Of a DNA stretch of 64,000 nucleotides, positions 1 to 8,987 are shown piece after piece. The DNA is from Plantactinospora sp. KBS50 (lineage in GTDB: Bacteria; Actinomycetota; Actinomycetes; Mycobacteriales; Micromonosporaceae): positions 2,794,001-2,858,000 of the forward strand of contig NZ_CP022961.1 in assembly GCF_002285795.1 (NCBI RefSeq), written 5' to 3'. Positions within the stretch are counted from its first letter, which is position 1; each line of letters starts with the position of its first letter. The translations under genes were made by a program, and so were the position numbers. The notes below the pieces were generated by a model. The model searched no databases and was not told the DNA's origin. It saw only the letters and a list, made by a program, of their open reading frames with translations.

Positions 1-497
1 CCGGAGGGCAGCGCCGCCGGGCGTACGCCGCCTGCCTGCGGGGCGCCCGGCCGACGCCGGTGGACTGGGTCTCCGGCGCCTGCCTGGCCGTGCGGACCAG
101 CCTGTTCACCGCCGTCGGCGGGTTGGACGAGGCGTACTTCCTGTACTACGAGGACGAGGAACTGTGCCTGCAGGCCCGCCGGCGCGGAGCCGAGGTGCTG
201 TACGTGCCGTCGGTGGCCGCGGTCCACTCCGGCGGCGGGAGCAGCAGCGACCCGGCCTGGATCTGGCCGCACCTCTACCGCAGCATGCTGCTGTTCTTCC
301 ACCGCCACCGGCCGCGGTCCCGACGGGCCGTGCGGGCCGTGGTGCTGGCCCGGGCGCTGCTGGGCGTCGCCCTGGCCGCCGTACGGATGTTGCTGCAACC
401 GCGGGCCGGCACCGCCCGGATGCGGGCCTGGGCCCGGGTCGGCCGCATCGCGGTCACCCGACTGCACAGCGGAGGAAACGAGTCATGCACGTTCTGA
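1..497 (+). CDS. Glycosyltransferase family 2, C-terminal part (5' end outside window)
   Basis: The frame is open from base 3, so the gene begins before the window; the GTG at 60 is internal. The visible part reads WVSGACLAVR followed by VGGLDEAYFLYYEDEELCLQ, the signature of rhamnosyltransferase-like GT2 enzymes (acceptor-site aromatic and acidic residues), then an Arg-rich, hydrophobic C-terminus. It probably transfers a sugar from a nucleotide or lipid donor during assembly of a surface polysaccharide. It overlaps the next glycosyltransferase by 13 bases, indicating one operon. Family is confident; sugar specificity cannot be told. Confidence 0.85.
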   Translation, partial: GGQRRRAYAACLRGARPTPVDWVSGACLAVRTSLFTAVGGLDEAYFLYYEDEELCLQARRRGAEVLYVPSVAAVHSGGGSSSDPAWIWPHLYRSMLLFFHRHRPRSRRAVRAVVLARALLGVALAAVRMLLQPRAGTARMRAWARVGRIAVTRLHSGGNESCTF

Positions 498-1753
498 TCA
501 CGGTGGTCGGTGCGCGCAGCGAACACTGGACCGACCTGTTCGACGTTCTCTGCGAACGACCCGGACTCCGTCTCACCGTGCTCGCCGCCGACGTGTCGCC
601 GACCACCGGCCGGGAGTTGGCCCGGCTGGGCCGCCGGCATCCCGACTTCCGGGCCGAGGTGCTGCCGCACCGGCTGGGCGAGCGGCTGACCGGCCACATG
701 GCCTCGGTCATGTTCCGGCTGGACGGCCGGTCCGGTCCGCCGGTGGCGTCGCCGCCGGACATCGTGCACGTCATCGGCGAGGCCGCCTACCTGTCGACCT
801 GGCAGGTGCTGCGCAGCCGCCGGCGGCACTGGCCGCGGGCGGCGACCACGCTGTACGCCGCGCAGAACGTCGTGACCCGGTTCCCGATGCCGTTCCCGCT
901 GCTGGAGCGGCGTGCCTACCGCGCCGTGGACATGATCCTGCCGATCACCCCGGCCGCCCGGCAGGTGCTGCGCGCCAAGGGCTACCGGGGCGCCACGACG
1001 ATCGTTCCGCTCGGTGTGGACACCCGCACGTTCCGCCCGGATGCCGGGGCCGATGCCGATGCCGATGCCGGGGTCGGTGTCGGTGTCGGTGTCGGTGCCG
1101 GGGCCGGCACCCCGGGTCGGTTCACCGTGGGCTTCGTGGGCCGCTTCGAGCCGCACAAGGGGATCCCGGACCTGCTGCGCGCCGCCGAACTCGCCGACTG
1201 CGACGTACTGCTGGTCGGCGACGGCAGCCTGGCCGCCGAGATCGACCGGGCGGCCCGCAGCCGACCGGGCCGCATCCGGCGGTACGGCTGGACCGGCCAC
1301 GCCGACCTGCCCGCCCTGCTGGGCCGGGCGGACGCGCTGGCACTGCCGGCCCGGGAGATCACCCAGCGCAACGTCCTGCCCTGGGTCGGCATCCCGCTGC
1401 GGGAACAGTTCGGCCGGGTCCTGGTGGAGGCGATGGCCTGCGGGCTGCCGGTGCTCGGCAGCGACGTCGGGGAGATCCCGTACGTCATCGGCGACGCCGG
1501 GTTGACGTTCCCGGCCGGGGACGTGTCGGCGTTCGCCGAGCGGCTCACCCGGGTGCGCGACCAGCCCTCGACGGCCCGGCAACTGGCCGCCAACGGACTG
1601 CGCCGGGTGGCCGGCGAGTTCGCCTGGGAGCGGATCGCCGATCAGCTCTGTGACATCTGGCAGCGGCTGCACGAGGAGCGGACCGCAGGGTCCGACCCGG
1701 CAGCGTCCCGTCCGACCGCGGGGGTCGGCACCAACCGGAAGGTGACGAACTGA
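485..1753 (+). CDS. Glycosyltransferase family 4 (GT-B fold)
   Basis: The ATG at 485 follows GGAGGAAACGAGTC, a good ribosome binding site. The 422-residue product has an N-terminal acceptor half and a C-terminal donor half beginning near residue 210 with VGFVGRFEPHKGIPDLL. The E-x7-E type motif EQFGRVLVEAMACGLPVLGS lies near residue 307, followed by EIPYVIGDAG, all classic for GT4 retaining transferases. Between the two halves, residues 185-205 are an Asp-Ala/Gly-Val/Gly-Ala dipeptide stretch coded by hexanucleotide repeats. Its stop codon overlaps the next start (TGATG). It likely adds a sugar to a surface glycan; donor and acceptor unknown. Confidence 0.88.
   Translation: MHVLITVVGARSEHWTDLFDVLCERPGLRLTVLAADVSPTTGRELARLGRRHPDFRAEVLPHRLGERLTGHMASVMFRLDGRSGPPVASPPDIVHVIGEAAYLSTWQVLRSRRRHWPRAATTLYAAQNVVTRFPMPFPLLERRAYRAVDMILPITPAARQVLRAKGYRGATTIVPLGVDTRTFRPDAGADADADAGVGVGVGVGAGAGTPGRFTVGFVGRFEPHKGIPDLLRAAELADCDVLLVGDGSLAAEIDRAARSRPGRIRRYGWTGHADLPALLGRADALALPAREITQRNVLPWVGIPLREQFGRVLVEAMACGLPVLGSDVGEIPYVIGDAGLTFPAGDVSAFAERLTRVRDQPSTARQLAANGLRRVAGEFAWERIADQLCDIWQRLHEERTAGSDPAASRPTAGVGTNRKVTN
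1040..1105 (+). repeat. Hexanucleotide microsatellite inside the GT4 gene
   Basis: Runs of GATGCC and then GGTGTC/GGTGCC code for alternating Asp-Ala and Gly-Val residues in the linker between the two GT-B half-domains. The unit is a multiple of three, so copy-number change lengthens the linker without shifting the frame. Confidence 0.8.
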
Positions 1754-3630
1754 TGCGTACCGTCGATCTGCGTGTGCTGGCGGCCGCCGCCTGGCGGCGC
1801 ACCGCACTGCCGCTGCTCGGCCTGGCCGCCGGCCTGGCCGCCGCACAGGCCGTCACGCCGCTGTTGCCGGCCCGGTACGAGGCGCAGGCGTCGGTGCTCG
1901 TGATGGCCGACGCCCCGCGCGACCGGTCGGCCGACGTGAGCCTCGCCCTCGCGCAGAACCTGGCGCCCACCGTCGCCCGGCTGGCCGGCTCGCGGGAGGT
2001 GGCAAGCGCCACCGCCCGGCAACTCGGGCTGCCCGAGTCGGCGGTCATCGGCAACGTGCACGGCTCGTCCGAGCCCGGCCTGCAGATCGTCACGGTGCGC
2101 AGCGACGCCGGCTCGGCGGATCGGGCGGCGGCCATCGCCAACGCCGCCAGCCGGGCGCTGGGCGAGCAGTTGGGCCGGCTGGAGATCGGCGGCGACACAC
2201 CGGTGACCACCCGGGTGTTGGACACCGCCAACCCGCCGTCCCGGCCCGACTTTCCGAAGCCGCCGCTCAACGGCGCGCTGGGCGCGCTCGTCGGCCTGCT
2301 CGCGGGTTGGGGCGCCATGCTGCTGCGGGACCGGTTCGACGGCCGCATCCGGGATGTGGCGGGGCTGGAGGCGCGGCTCGGGTTGCCCGTCGTCGGCATC
2401 CTCCCGGACCTGCCCAAGCGGTTCGACCGGCACCACGCGCCGGCGCTGCTGGACCGCGGCGAGGTCGCGGCGGCCACCCGCGCCACGATCTCGGCGCTGA
2501 GCCTGCTCGCCGCCGGGTCCGGGCGCCGGCTGCTGGTGATGGGCGTGCACGACGACGACGGCGCCGCGCTGCTGAGCGCGCTGCTGGGCCTCGCGATGGC
2601 CCGCGAGGGCCAGCGGGTCACCATCGCCGACGCCGCGGTCCGCGACCCCGTCCTGTCGGGACACTTCCCGGAGACCTCGGCCACCTGGCAACAGTTGCTG
2701 GCCACCGGGCGCCCCCCGGGCCAGCAGCCCGACCTGCCGACGCTCACCGTCCTGCCGACCGAACCGGCGCCGAGCCTGAGCCGCGAGCAGGCGCGGGAAC
2801 TGGGCCGGCTGCTGGACACCGCGGCCGGCCGGGCGGACTGCGTCATCGTCCACGCACCACCGGTGCTGGCCAGTTGCGACACCGCGGCCCTGGCCGAGCA
2901 CGTCGACGGGGTGCTGCTGGTGGTCTCGGCGCGCCGGACGGACCCGGCCGGGGCGGTGCGGGCCGCGGCGCTGCTGCGCCGGCTGAACCTGCCGCTGGTC
3001 GGCACCGTCGCCGTGGGCAGGATCGATCAGGGGTCCCCGCGGCCGGCCGCGGACGCCGGCCGGGTCGACCCGCTCCGGGCCGCCGGGCCGATGCTGCCGC
3101 GGTACCCGGGCGCACGCCGCGGCCGGGACGCCGCCTCGGCCAGGGCGCCGCGGGCGCTGAGCGCTCTGCCGGCGGCGGCGGATCCGCCCGCCGCGGTGGA
3201 CCGGCTCGCGGCGGCGCAGCCGGTGGGAGGCAACCGTCTCGCGCAAAAGGCGCAGCCGGTGGGAACCCACCGGCTCGACGAATCCGAACCGGACCCGGCC
3301 GGTCGCACCGGGGACGTGCCCTCGGCGCCGCCGCGGCAGCCGCACCAGGATCACCCGGCCACCCTGCCGATGGTGGTCGAGGCCGACACGCCGGCACCGC
3401 CCTCGCCGCTGGACGGCGTGGCCCGGTGGTCCACGCCGGTGATCGCCGGCGGCCGGATGCCGGCCGACTCGGCCCTGGGCCGCCCGCTGGCGCCGCGGGG
3501 CGTGTCCGACGGTCCCCGTCCGGTGGCCACCGGACGGGCACAGGTCACCGGCGTGGCCGAGCCCCGGCCGGCCGGCGACGCCGTCGACGGGCGCCGGGAC
3601 GGTGGCCCCGGCCACCGCGCGGCGCACTGA
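1753..3630 (+). CDS. Wzz/chain-length determinant protein with degenerate BY-kinase-like domain
   Basis: This 625-residue protein starts with a short cytoplasmic stretch and a membrane segment (residues about 18-36), then a Wzz-type region typical of polysaccharide co-polymerases and a second membrane segment near residue 180. Residues about 255-425 follow the layout of a CpsD/CapB bacterial tyrosine kinase: RLLVMGVHDDDGAALLSALL in the Walker A place, VTIADAAVRDP for Walker A', and DCVIVHAPPVL then DGVLLVV for Walker B. The Walker A lacks the GKT triad, so ATP binding is doubtful. The last 200 residues are Pro/Ala/Arg-rich and contain a repeat of AQPVG-x2-xRL. It probably controls glycan chain length or export in this locus. 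Confidence 0.75.
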   Translation: MRTVDLRVLAAAAWRRTALPLLGLAAGLAAAQAVTPLLPARYEAQASVLVMADAPRDRSADVSLALAQNLAPTVARLAGSREVASATARQLGLPESAVIGNVHGSSEPGLQIVTVRSDAGSADRAAAIANAASRALGEQLGRLEIGGDTPVTTRVLDTANPPSRPDFPKPPLNGALGALVGLLAGWGAMLLRDRFDGRIRDVAGLEARLGLPVVGILPDLPKRFDRHHAPALLDRGEVAAATRATISALSLLAAGSGRRLLVMGVHDDDGAALLSALLGLAMAREGQRVTIADAAVRDPVLSGHFPETSATWQQLLATGRPPGQQPDLPTLTVLPTEPAPSLSREQARELGRLLDTAAGRADCVIVHAPPVLASCDTAALAEHVDGVLLVVSARRTDPAGAVRAAALLRRLNLPLVGTVAVGRIDQGSPRPAADAGRVDPLRAAGPMLPRYPGARRGRDAASARAPRALSALPAAADPPAAVDRLAAAQPVGGNRLAQKAQPVGTHRLDESEPDPAGRTGDVPSAPPRQPHQDHPATLPMVVEADTPAPPSPLDGVARWSTPVIAGGRMPADSALGRPLAPRGVSDGPRPVATGRAQVTGVAEPRPAGDAVDGRRDGGPGHRAAH

Positions 3631-3674
3631 CATCGCAACCGTTCCGCACATCGACACCAAGGAGCAAGAGACCC

Positions 3675-4529
3675 ATGAGCGAGACCCTGACCCGGCTGCC
3701 GTCGGCCGTCGGCGATTCCCGGGCCATGTACTGCGACCTGCTGAAGAAGGCCCTGACCCGGGTCGTCTTCCAGGAGACGTGGACGCCCTACCAGCCGCGG
3801 CCGGCCTCCGTGCACGGCCGGCTGTACGCCAGGTACAGGCACCTGCTGCAACGCCGTGGCCTGGAGCTGGTGCTGAAGTTCCCGTTCGACGCCGACGCGC
3901 GGGCCAACGGCCGGGACTGGCCGCCGGAGGCGGACACGATGATCGGCCTGCGCCGCCTCGACAACCTGGAACGGTGCATCCTGGACGTGCTGGAGCGGGA
4001 GGTCCCGGGTGACCTGATCGAGACGGGGGTGTGGCGCGGCGGAGCGGTGATCTTCATGCGCGGCATGCTGCGGGCGTACGGGGATCAGGACCGGACGGTG
4101 TGGGTGGCGGACTCGTTCCGCGGCCTGCCCAAACCGGAGCCGCACCGGCTCGCGGACGTGGAGGACGCCCTCTGGACCCAGCCGTTCCTCGCGGTCTCCC
4201 TCGAACAGGTCCAGGACAACTTCCGCCGGTACGGGCTGCTGGACGACCAGGTCCGGTTCCTGCCGGGCTGGTTCCAGGACACCCTGCCCGGGGCGCCGGT
4301 CGAGCGACTGTCGCTGATCCGGCTGGACGGCGACCTGTACGACTCGACCATGGTGGCGCTGCGCAGCCTCTACCCGAAGCTGTCCGTGGGCGGGTACGTG
4401 ATCGTCGACGACTACCACGCGGTGCGCGGCTGCAAGCAGGCCGTCGACGACTTCCGCGCCGATTTCGGCATCCACGACGAACTGCACCAGGTCGACTGGA
4501 CCTGCCGGTACTGGCAGCGCACCCGGTAG
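3675..4529 (+). CDS. TylF/MycF-family methyltransferase
   Basis: The 284-residue product matches the macrocin O-methyltransferase (TylF) family. DLIETGVWRGGA near residue 114 is the SAM-binding motif, DSFRGLP near 146 follows it, RLDGDLYDST near 216 holds metal-binding acidic residues, and GGYVIVDDYHAVRGC near 238 gives further metal or substrate residues. AAGGAGC precedes the ATG at 3675. The family methylates sugar hydroxyls in SAM- and Mg-dependent reactions. Here it sits at the end of a polysaccharide operon, so an O-methylated glycan sugar is likelier than an antibiotic sugar (inference). Confidence 0.85.
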   Translation: MSETLTRLPSAVGDSRAMYCDLLKKALTRVVFQETWTPYQPRPASVHGRLYARYRHLLQRRGLELVLKFPFDADARANGRDWPPEADTMIGLRRLDNLERCILDVLEREVPGDLIETGVWRGGAVIFMRGMLRAYGDQDRTVWVADSFRGLPKPEPHRLADVEDALWTQPFLAVSLEQVQDNFRRYGLLDDQVRFLPGWFQDTLPGAPVERLSLIRLDGDLYDSTMVALRSLYPKLSVGGYVIVDDYHAVRGCKQAVDDFRADFGIHDELHQVDWTCRYWQRTR

Positions 4530-4539
4530 ACCGCCGCGC

Positions 4540-4572
4540 CCCCCTCGCCCGGTCAGGCGCCGGGCGAGGGGG
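4540..4572. terminator. Bidirectional hairpin terminator between convergent genes
   Basis: Perfect 13-bp inverted repeat CCCCCTCGCCCGG / CCGGGCGAGGGGG (4540-4552 and 4560-4572) with a 7-base loop. It lies between the convergent TylF-like and LCP genes and overlaps the last codons of the LCP gene. Confidence 0.75.
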
Positions 4573-5590
4573 ACGGCTCGGTGGCGAACCAGTCGTCGAG
4601 CCGGTCCCCGCGGATCGCCGCGAACAGGGCGGCCGAGCGCTGCTCGTCCAGCAGCACCGCGGAACCGGCCGGCGTGCTCAGATCGGCGTCGGCGACCGGT
4701 ACGGTGACGAAGCGCAGCGACTCCGGGGTGATCCGGCGTACCGCCAGCGCCAGCCGGGCGAGGTCGAGATCGCGGTCGACGGTCAGCGACTCCGCCGCCG
4801 TGGTCAGCAGCCGGTCCAACCGGACCGGGTCGGCCAGCAGGTTCTCGGCGGTGGCCTTCTCCACCATCGCGGCGACCACGAGTTGCTGGTCGTGCATCCG
4901 GCCGAAGTCCTCGCCGGGTACGTTGTGGCGCTGCCGGACCAGGTCGTCGGCGGCCCGCCCGTCGAGCTGGTGGCAGCCCGCCGGCCAGGCGGTCCCGGTG
5001 TCGGCGGAGACGACCGGGTAGGGCAGGCACACCGTGATCCCGCCGAGCACGTCCACCAGCCGGCGTACGGCGACGAAGTCCGCCACCAGCACCCCGTCGA
5101 GGGTCACGCCGGTGAGCTGGTGCACGGTCTCGGCGGCCAGGGACGCGCCGCCGAACGCCAGCGCGGCGTTGATCTTGTTGGGGCCGCCGTCCCAGCTGCC
5201 CGCCCGCGCGGGGATGTCGACGTAGCTGTCCCGGGGGATCGAGACCACCGTGGCGGCGTCCCGGGCGGCGTTGAGGTGCACCAGCATGACGGTGTCCGAG
5301 CGCTGCCCGGAGTAGCTGTCCTGGTCCGGTTCCCCCTGCCGGGAGTCCGAGCCGAGCAGCAGGAGGTTCAGCGGCCCGGCGGACCAGCGGTCTCCGTGCG
5401 GCGTCCCGGTGTCCCGGCCGAGGATGTCCTCCCGGTGCACCCGGTTCTCGTACCGGTGCTGGAGGCCGAAGCCGAGCGTCACGAGGCCGGCGCAGAACAC
5501 GCCGAGCAGCGCGACCAGGGCGAGTGCCGCCTTCTGCCACCCGGGTCGGCGTCGCCACCGGCCCTCCGGGGCCCTGTCACCGGTGGTCAT
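4553..5590 (-). CDS. LytR-CpsA-Psr (LCP) family cell-wall glycopolymer ligase
   Basis: The 345-residue protein has a basic cytoplasmic N-terminus, one membrane helix (about residues 20-43) and an extracytoplasmic LCP domain. Diagnostic motifs are LLLLGSDSRQ near 76, QRSDTVMLVHLN near 96, SIPRDSYVDIP near 117 and GGPNKINAALAFGG near 135, containing the Asp/Arg residues that bind polyprenyl-pyrophosphate. LCP enzymes transfer lipid-linked glycopolymers to peptidoglycan, or in actinomycetes arabinogalactan-like polymers. Its position next to a polysaccharide operon suggests it anchors that polymer. It converges on the TylF-like gene across a shared terminator. Confidence 0.92.
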   Translation of the reverse strand: MTTGDRAPEGRWRRRPGWQKAALALVALLGVFCAGLVTLGFGLQHRYENRVHREDILGRDTGTPHGDRWSAGPLNLLLLGSDSRQGEPDQDSYSGQRSDTVMLVHLNAARDAATVVSIPRDSYVDIPARAGSWDGGPNKINAALAFGGASLAAETVHQLTGVTLDGVLVADFVAVRRLVDVLGGITVCLPYPVVSADTGTAWPAGCHQLDGRAADDLVRQRHNVPGEDFGRMHDQQLVVAAMVEKATAENLLADPVRLDRLLTTAAESLTVDRDLDLARLALAVRRITPESLRFVTVPVADADLSTPAGSAVLLDEQRSAALFAAIRGDRLDDWFATEPSPSPGA

Positions 5591-5626
5591 CTCGATCCAC
5601 GACCCTTCTGTGGACGGTCGGTCAGG

Positions 5627-6904
5627 TCACCCGCCGGAGTGGGTCGCCGCCGGGATCGGCGGGTTCGCGGCGGTCCCGGCCGGCCCGTCGGGGCCGACCC
5701 GGTTGTGCGGTCGCCGCCGCGCGGGACCGGGCCAGCCGCGCAGCCGCAGCGCGGGACCGGGCCAGCCGCGCAGCCGCAGCGCGGGGCCTTCCAGCAGGTG
5801 CCACGACGGGACGGCGAACAGGAGGGTGCCGAGCAGGGACAGCAGGATGTAGACGGTCAGCCCGTGGCTCGCGCCGCCGACGAGCGCGAGCATCTGCTGC
5901 ACCGGGAAGGCGTAGATGTAGACGCCGTAGGAGTAGTCCCGGCGCCGGCCGATCCGGCGCAGCGGCCGGGGCAGGGCGGTGGCCAGGTACAGCACCAGAT
6001 AGGCGTACGCGGGCAGGCCGAACGCGAAGAACCCGCCCAGCAGCATCGATGCGAGCATCACGGCCCCGGCGACCGCGGCCCCGACCGCGGTCATCGGCAG
6101 CCGGTGGGCGTACAGCCGGGCGCAGGCGCCCAGCAGGAACAGGAACCCGAGATACAGCGCCCAGCCGTAGGCGAAGCTGCCGACCAGCGGCAGCGGGCCG
6201 ATCGCCCCGCGCAGCGGCGGCCGGTCGGTCCAGGCGGCCACCGTGGCCAGGTCGAACAGGACGAGCAGGTACGCGCCGGCGGCCAGGGCCAGCACCAGCC
6301 GGCGGGCCCGGCGCAGCACCGCGCAGGCCGCGAGGAGCCAGACGAACGCGTAGCAGGCGAACTCGTACCGCAGGCTCCACAGGGAACCGTCGAAGGCGCT
6401 CGGTCCGCCCTGCAACCTGCCGAACGGCGTGTCCGCCAGCAGGCCGGAGATCGGATACTGCTCCATCGAGGCGAACCAGTTGACGGCGACGTACCGCAGC
6501 GGGCCGTCGGGGTGGGTCCAGAAGCCGGTCAGGGTCCGTTGCTCGTACCAGTACACCAGGGGAGCCAGCACCAGCGCGGTGACCAGCAGGCAGACCCACA
6601 GACCGGGCAGCGTGCGCAGGGCGCGGTGCCAGGCGAACCGGCCGGGGGACAGCCGCAGCGCGCTGCCGGCGACCAGGAAGCCGGAGATGACGAAGAAGCC
6701 CTGCACCGACAGGGTGCCCAGGTCGGTCTGACCGTGTGTGAGGGAGGCGCCGAAGCTCTGCCGGGCCAGGCCCAGCGGCCAGGCGTGTGCCACCAGCACA
6801 CCGGTCGCCAGGGCGAGGCGGAGGAACCCGAACGCGTTGTCGTTCGCGTCGTAGCGGCGGGCAAGGCTCGGCCTGCCCGACCGCGTGTACAGCAACTGCG
6901 CCAC
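5627..6904 (-). CDS. Acyltransferase family 3 membrane protein
   Basis: The 425-residue, mostly hydrophobic protein shows the acyltransferase-3 (OatA/NodX/OafA type) pattern: NAFGFLRLALATGVLVAHAW near the N-terminus with the essential His, QGFFVISGFLVAGSAL, then about ten membrane helices and RRRDYSYGVYIYAFPVQQ near the C-terminus. Such enzymes O-acylate glycans or lipids at the membrane. The GTG at 6904 is used as the start; no strong ribosome binding site was seen. The cytoplasmic tail contains a duplicated RLRGWPGPA segment from a 30-bp DNA repeat. It lies next to the LCP gene in the same orientation, consistent with surface-glycan decoration. Confidence 0.88.
   Translation of the reverse strand: MAQLLYTRSGRPSLARRYDANDNAFGFLRLALATGVLVAHAWPLGLARQSFGASLTHGQTDLGTLSVQGFFVISGFLVAGSALRLSPGRFAWHRALRTLPGLWVCLLVTALVLAPLVYWYEQRTLTGFWTHPDGPLRYVAVNWFASMEQYPISGLLADTPFGRLQGGPSAFDGSLWSLRYEFACYAFVWLLAACAVLRRARRLVLALAAGAYLLVLFDLATVAAWTDRPPLRGAIGPLPLVGSFAYGWALYLGFLFLLGACARLYAHRLPMTAVGAAVAGAVMLASMLLGGFFAFGLPAYAYLVLYLATALPRPLRRIGRRRDYSYGVYIYAFPVQQMLALVGGASHGLTVYILLSLLGTLLFAVPSWHLLEGPALRLRGWPGPALRLRGWPGPARRRPHNRVGPDGPAGTAANPPIPAATHSGG
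5721..5780. repeat. Two tandem 30-bp repeats in the acyltransferase 3' end
   Basis: Two identical copies (5721-5750 and 5751-5780), in frame, duplicate about ten residues of the cytoplasmic tail. A third partial copy begins at 5781. Confidence 0.85.
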
Positions 6905-7114
6905 GTGCGCCCCCGTCGATGGAAATCGTGCGCGGACGTGCCGGCGCGTCCGCTGCTAGGCAGTATCCCCAAAAACCCATGAATAGGCAGGAAAACGGCA
7001 TATCAGACAGGACGTCACGCGTGGACCCGCGGCCCGATAACCGGTGGCGCGGCCGGCGCCGCTGCCGGATGCTCGGCTGGATGTGGCCGTGAACGATGAC
7101 CAGGGAGGTCGGAC
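6905..7114. other. Divergent intergenic region
   Basis: This holds the promoters for the acyltransferase (minus) and the DUF4180 gene (plus). The stretch 6955-7015 is distinctly richer in A/T than its surroundings, as expected of a promoter, but no clear -35/-10 pair could be chosen. Confidence 0.4.
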
Positions 7115-7504
7115 GTGCCCGACGTGATCAGCGACCGAGCCGGCGTACCGGTGCTGGTGTGCGACCCCGACGGCCCGGCGGTGGCCACGGAGCAGGACGC
7201 GCTGGATCTGGTCGGGGCGGCCTTCCTCGGTGCCACGGTGGTGGCCCTGCCGGCGAGCCGGCTGGACCCGCGCTTCTTCGAACTGCGGACGCGGTTCGCC
7301 GGCGAGGTGATGCAGAAGTTCATCAACTACCGGCTGCGGCTGGCGATCGTCGGCGACATCTCCGCGCACCTGGCGGCCAGCTCGGCGCTGCGCGCCCTGG
7401 TGCAGGAGTCCAACCGGTCCGGGCAGGTGTGGTTCGTCGCCGATCTGCCCGCCCTCGACGAGCGGCTACGCTCCCTCGACAGCACGCCCGGCACCGCGCG
7501 GTAG
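7115..7504 (+). CDS. DUF4180 domain protein
   Basis: The 129-residue product has the DUF4180 core: ALDLVGAAFLGATVVALP, then a central FFELRTRFAGEVMQKFINYR and LRLAIVGDISAHLAASSALR, ending VQESNRSGQVWFVAD. The family is widespread in bacteria with no established biochemical role. A GTG start at 7115 follows GGAGGTC. Its last 39 bases overlap the 3' end of the convergent YibE/F gene. Confidence 0.85.
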   Translation: MPDVISDRAGVPVLVCDPDGPAVATEQDALDLVGAAFLGATVVALPASRLDPRFFELRTRFAGEVMQKFINYRLRLAIVGDISAHLAASSALRALVQESNRSGQVWFVADLPALDERLRSLDSTPGTAR

Positions 7505-8770
7505 GGCGAGCAGGCTCGCCAGCGCGGTGGTGACGGGTACGGCCGTGATCAGCCCGATGGTGCCCACGGCGCTGCGGACGAGTTCCTGCGCGACGAGTTC
7601 ACCGGTGAGCAGCTCACCGACCGGCGTGGTGCCGGCGGCGAAGAGCAGCATCAGCGGCAGGGACGCCCCGGCGTAGGCCAGCACGATCGTGTTGATGACG
7701 GAGGCGATGTGCGCCCGCCCGACCCGGGTGCCGGCCCGGTACAACTCCCGGAACCGGTACGCCGGGTTGGCCGCGGCCAGTTCCCGGACGGTGGCCGCCT
7801 GGGTCACCGTGACGTCGTCGAGCACCCCGAGCGACCCGATGACGATCCCGGCCAGCAGCAGGCCGCGCATGTCCACGTCCCGGTACAGGATCGACAGGTA
7901 GCTCGCGGCCTCGTCGGCGACGCCGGACAGGTGGGCCGCGGTGGTCGCCAGCGCGGACAGCAGGGCGGTGATGGTCAGGCTGGCCAGCGTGCCGGCCACC
8001 GCCACCGAGGTGGTGGTGCTGAAGCCGTGCGTCAGGTACAGCACGGTCAGCATGATCGCGGCCGAGCCGAGCACCGCGACCAGGACGGGGGACCGGCCGT
8101 CCAGGATGGCCGGAATGACGAACAGCAGCAGGACGGCGAAGGTGACGGCCAGGCCGGCCAGCGCGGTGATGCCGCGCCACCGGGCGAACGCGATCACGGC
8201 CAGCGCGAACGCGGCACCGAGCAGCCAGAGCTGGCGGGAGCGCTGGAAGTCCACGATCGAGTAGCGGTCGGTGCCGCTCGGATCGGCCAGCACGCTGAGC
8301 ACGACCCGGTCGCCGGTCCGCGGCCGCACCGCGCCGGGACCGCCGGGTATCTCGGTGTCGACCTGCGTGCCGGCGCGGGCGCCGCTGGTCAGCCGTACCG
8401 TGACGGAGCCGCAGGTCACGCCCGGCGCGCCGGCCCCCGGGGTGTCCGGATCCCGGCCGGGTGCCGCGGGGCAGGGTCGCGGCGAGACCGCGCTGACCTG
8501 CCCGAGGACCCGTGGTGGCGGGCCGGCGCGGTCGGGCTGCGCAACGTCGTGCGGCCACAGCAGCAGCATGCCCAGCGCGGTGGCCAGCACCGCGGGCACG
8601 AGCAGCAACAGCGTCAGCCGCCGCCGGTCCGGCGGACGGGCACCGGGCGTGGCACGGCCGTGGCCGTGCGCGTGGGCGCCGCTCACGAAGGACGCCCGGA
8701 CGGGCGCGGTTCGCGTCCCTGCACAACGGTCACGGACGATGAGCATGGCCGCCCGGGGCCGGCGCGACAA
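7466..8770 (-). CDS. YibE/F-like multispanning membrane protein
   Basis: The 434-residue protein has a His-rich cytoplasmic N-terminus (AHAHGHG), a first membrane helix (about 52-72) and a soluble extracytoplasmic segment with TCGSVTVRLTSG-AGTQVDTEIPGG. Then come about seven helices including the family signature SYLSILYRDVDMRGLLLAGIV-GVLDDVTVTQAATV. YibE/F proteins have no proven function; transport has been proposed. The TTG at 8770 has GGAGAT at good distance; ATG 8746 and GTG 8686 are alternatives with poorer sites. The gene is divergent from the subtilase gene. Confidence 0.85.
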   Translation of the reverse strand: MSRRPRAAMLIVRDRCAGTRTAPVRASFVSGAHAHGHGRATPGARPPDRRRLTLLLLVPAVLATALGMLLLWPHDVAQPDRAGPPPRVLGQVSAVSPRPCPAAPGRDPDTPGAGAPGVTCGSVTVRLTSGARAGTQVDTEIPGGPGAVRPRTGDRVVLSVLADPSGTDRYSIVDFQRSRQLWLLGAAFALAVIAFARWRGITALAGLAVTFAVLLLFVIPAILDGRSPVLVAVLGSAAIMLTVLYLTHGFSTTTSVAVAGTLASLTITALLSALATTAAHLSGVADEAASYLSILYRDVDMRGLLLAGIVIGSLGVLDDVTVTQAATVRELAAANPAYRFRELYRAGTRVGRAHIASVINTIVLAYAGASLPLMLLFAAGTTPVGELLTGELVAQELVRSAVGTIGLITAVPVTTALASLLALPRGAGRAVEGA

Positions 8771-8987
8771 GTCGGTATCTCCGGTCGGATCGCCGACCCG
8801 CCCGGGAAGTTGTCCCGGTCGAGGGATGGTGCCGCGAGCGGATCACGGGCACACTCCTGATCGGAGATCGGCCCGAGGTGACGACCCGCCGTGGGTCGGT
8901 CTCGTGATGAGGGCGGGAGTGCGACGCCCGGCCGGGGCCGCATCATCGACCCGACGGGCTCGCACGGGCATCGAGGAGGCAGCCCGG

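Noticed and set aside
1040-1105. Phase-variable switch in the GT4 gene
   Set aside because: The repeat unit is six bases, so gain or loss of units keeps the reading frame; it can change linker length but not switch the gene off.
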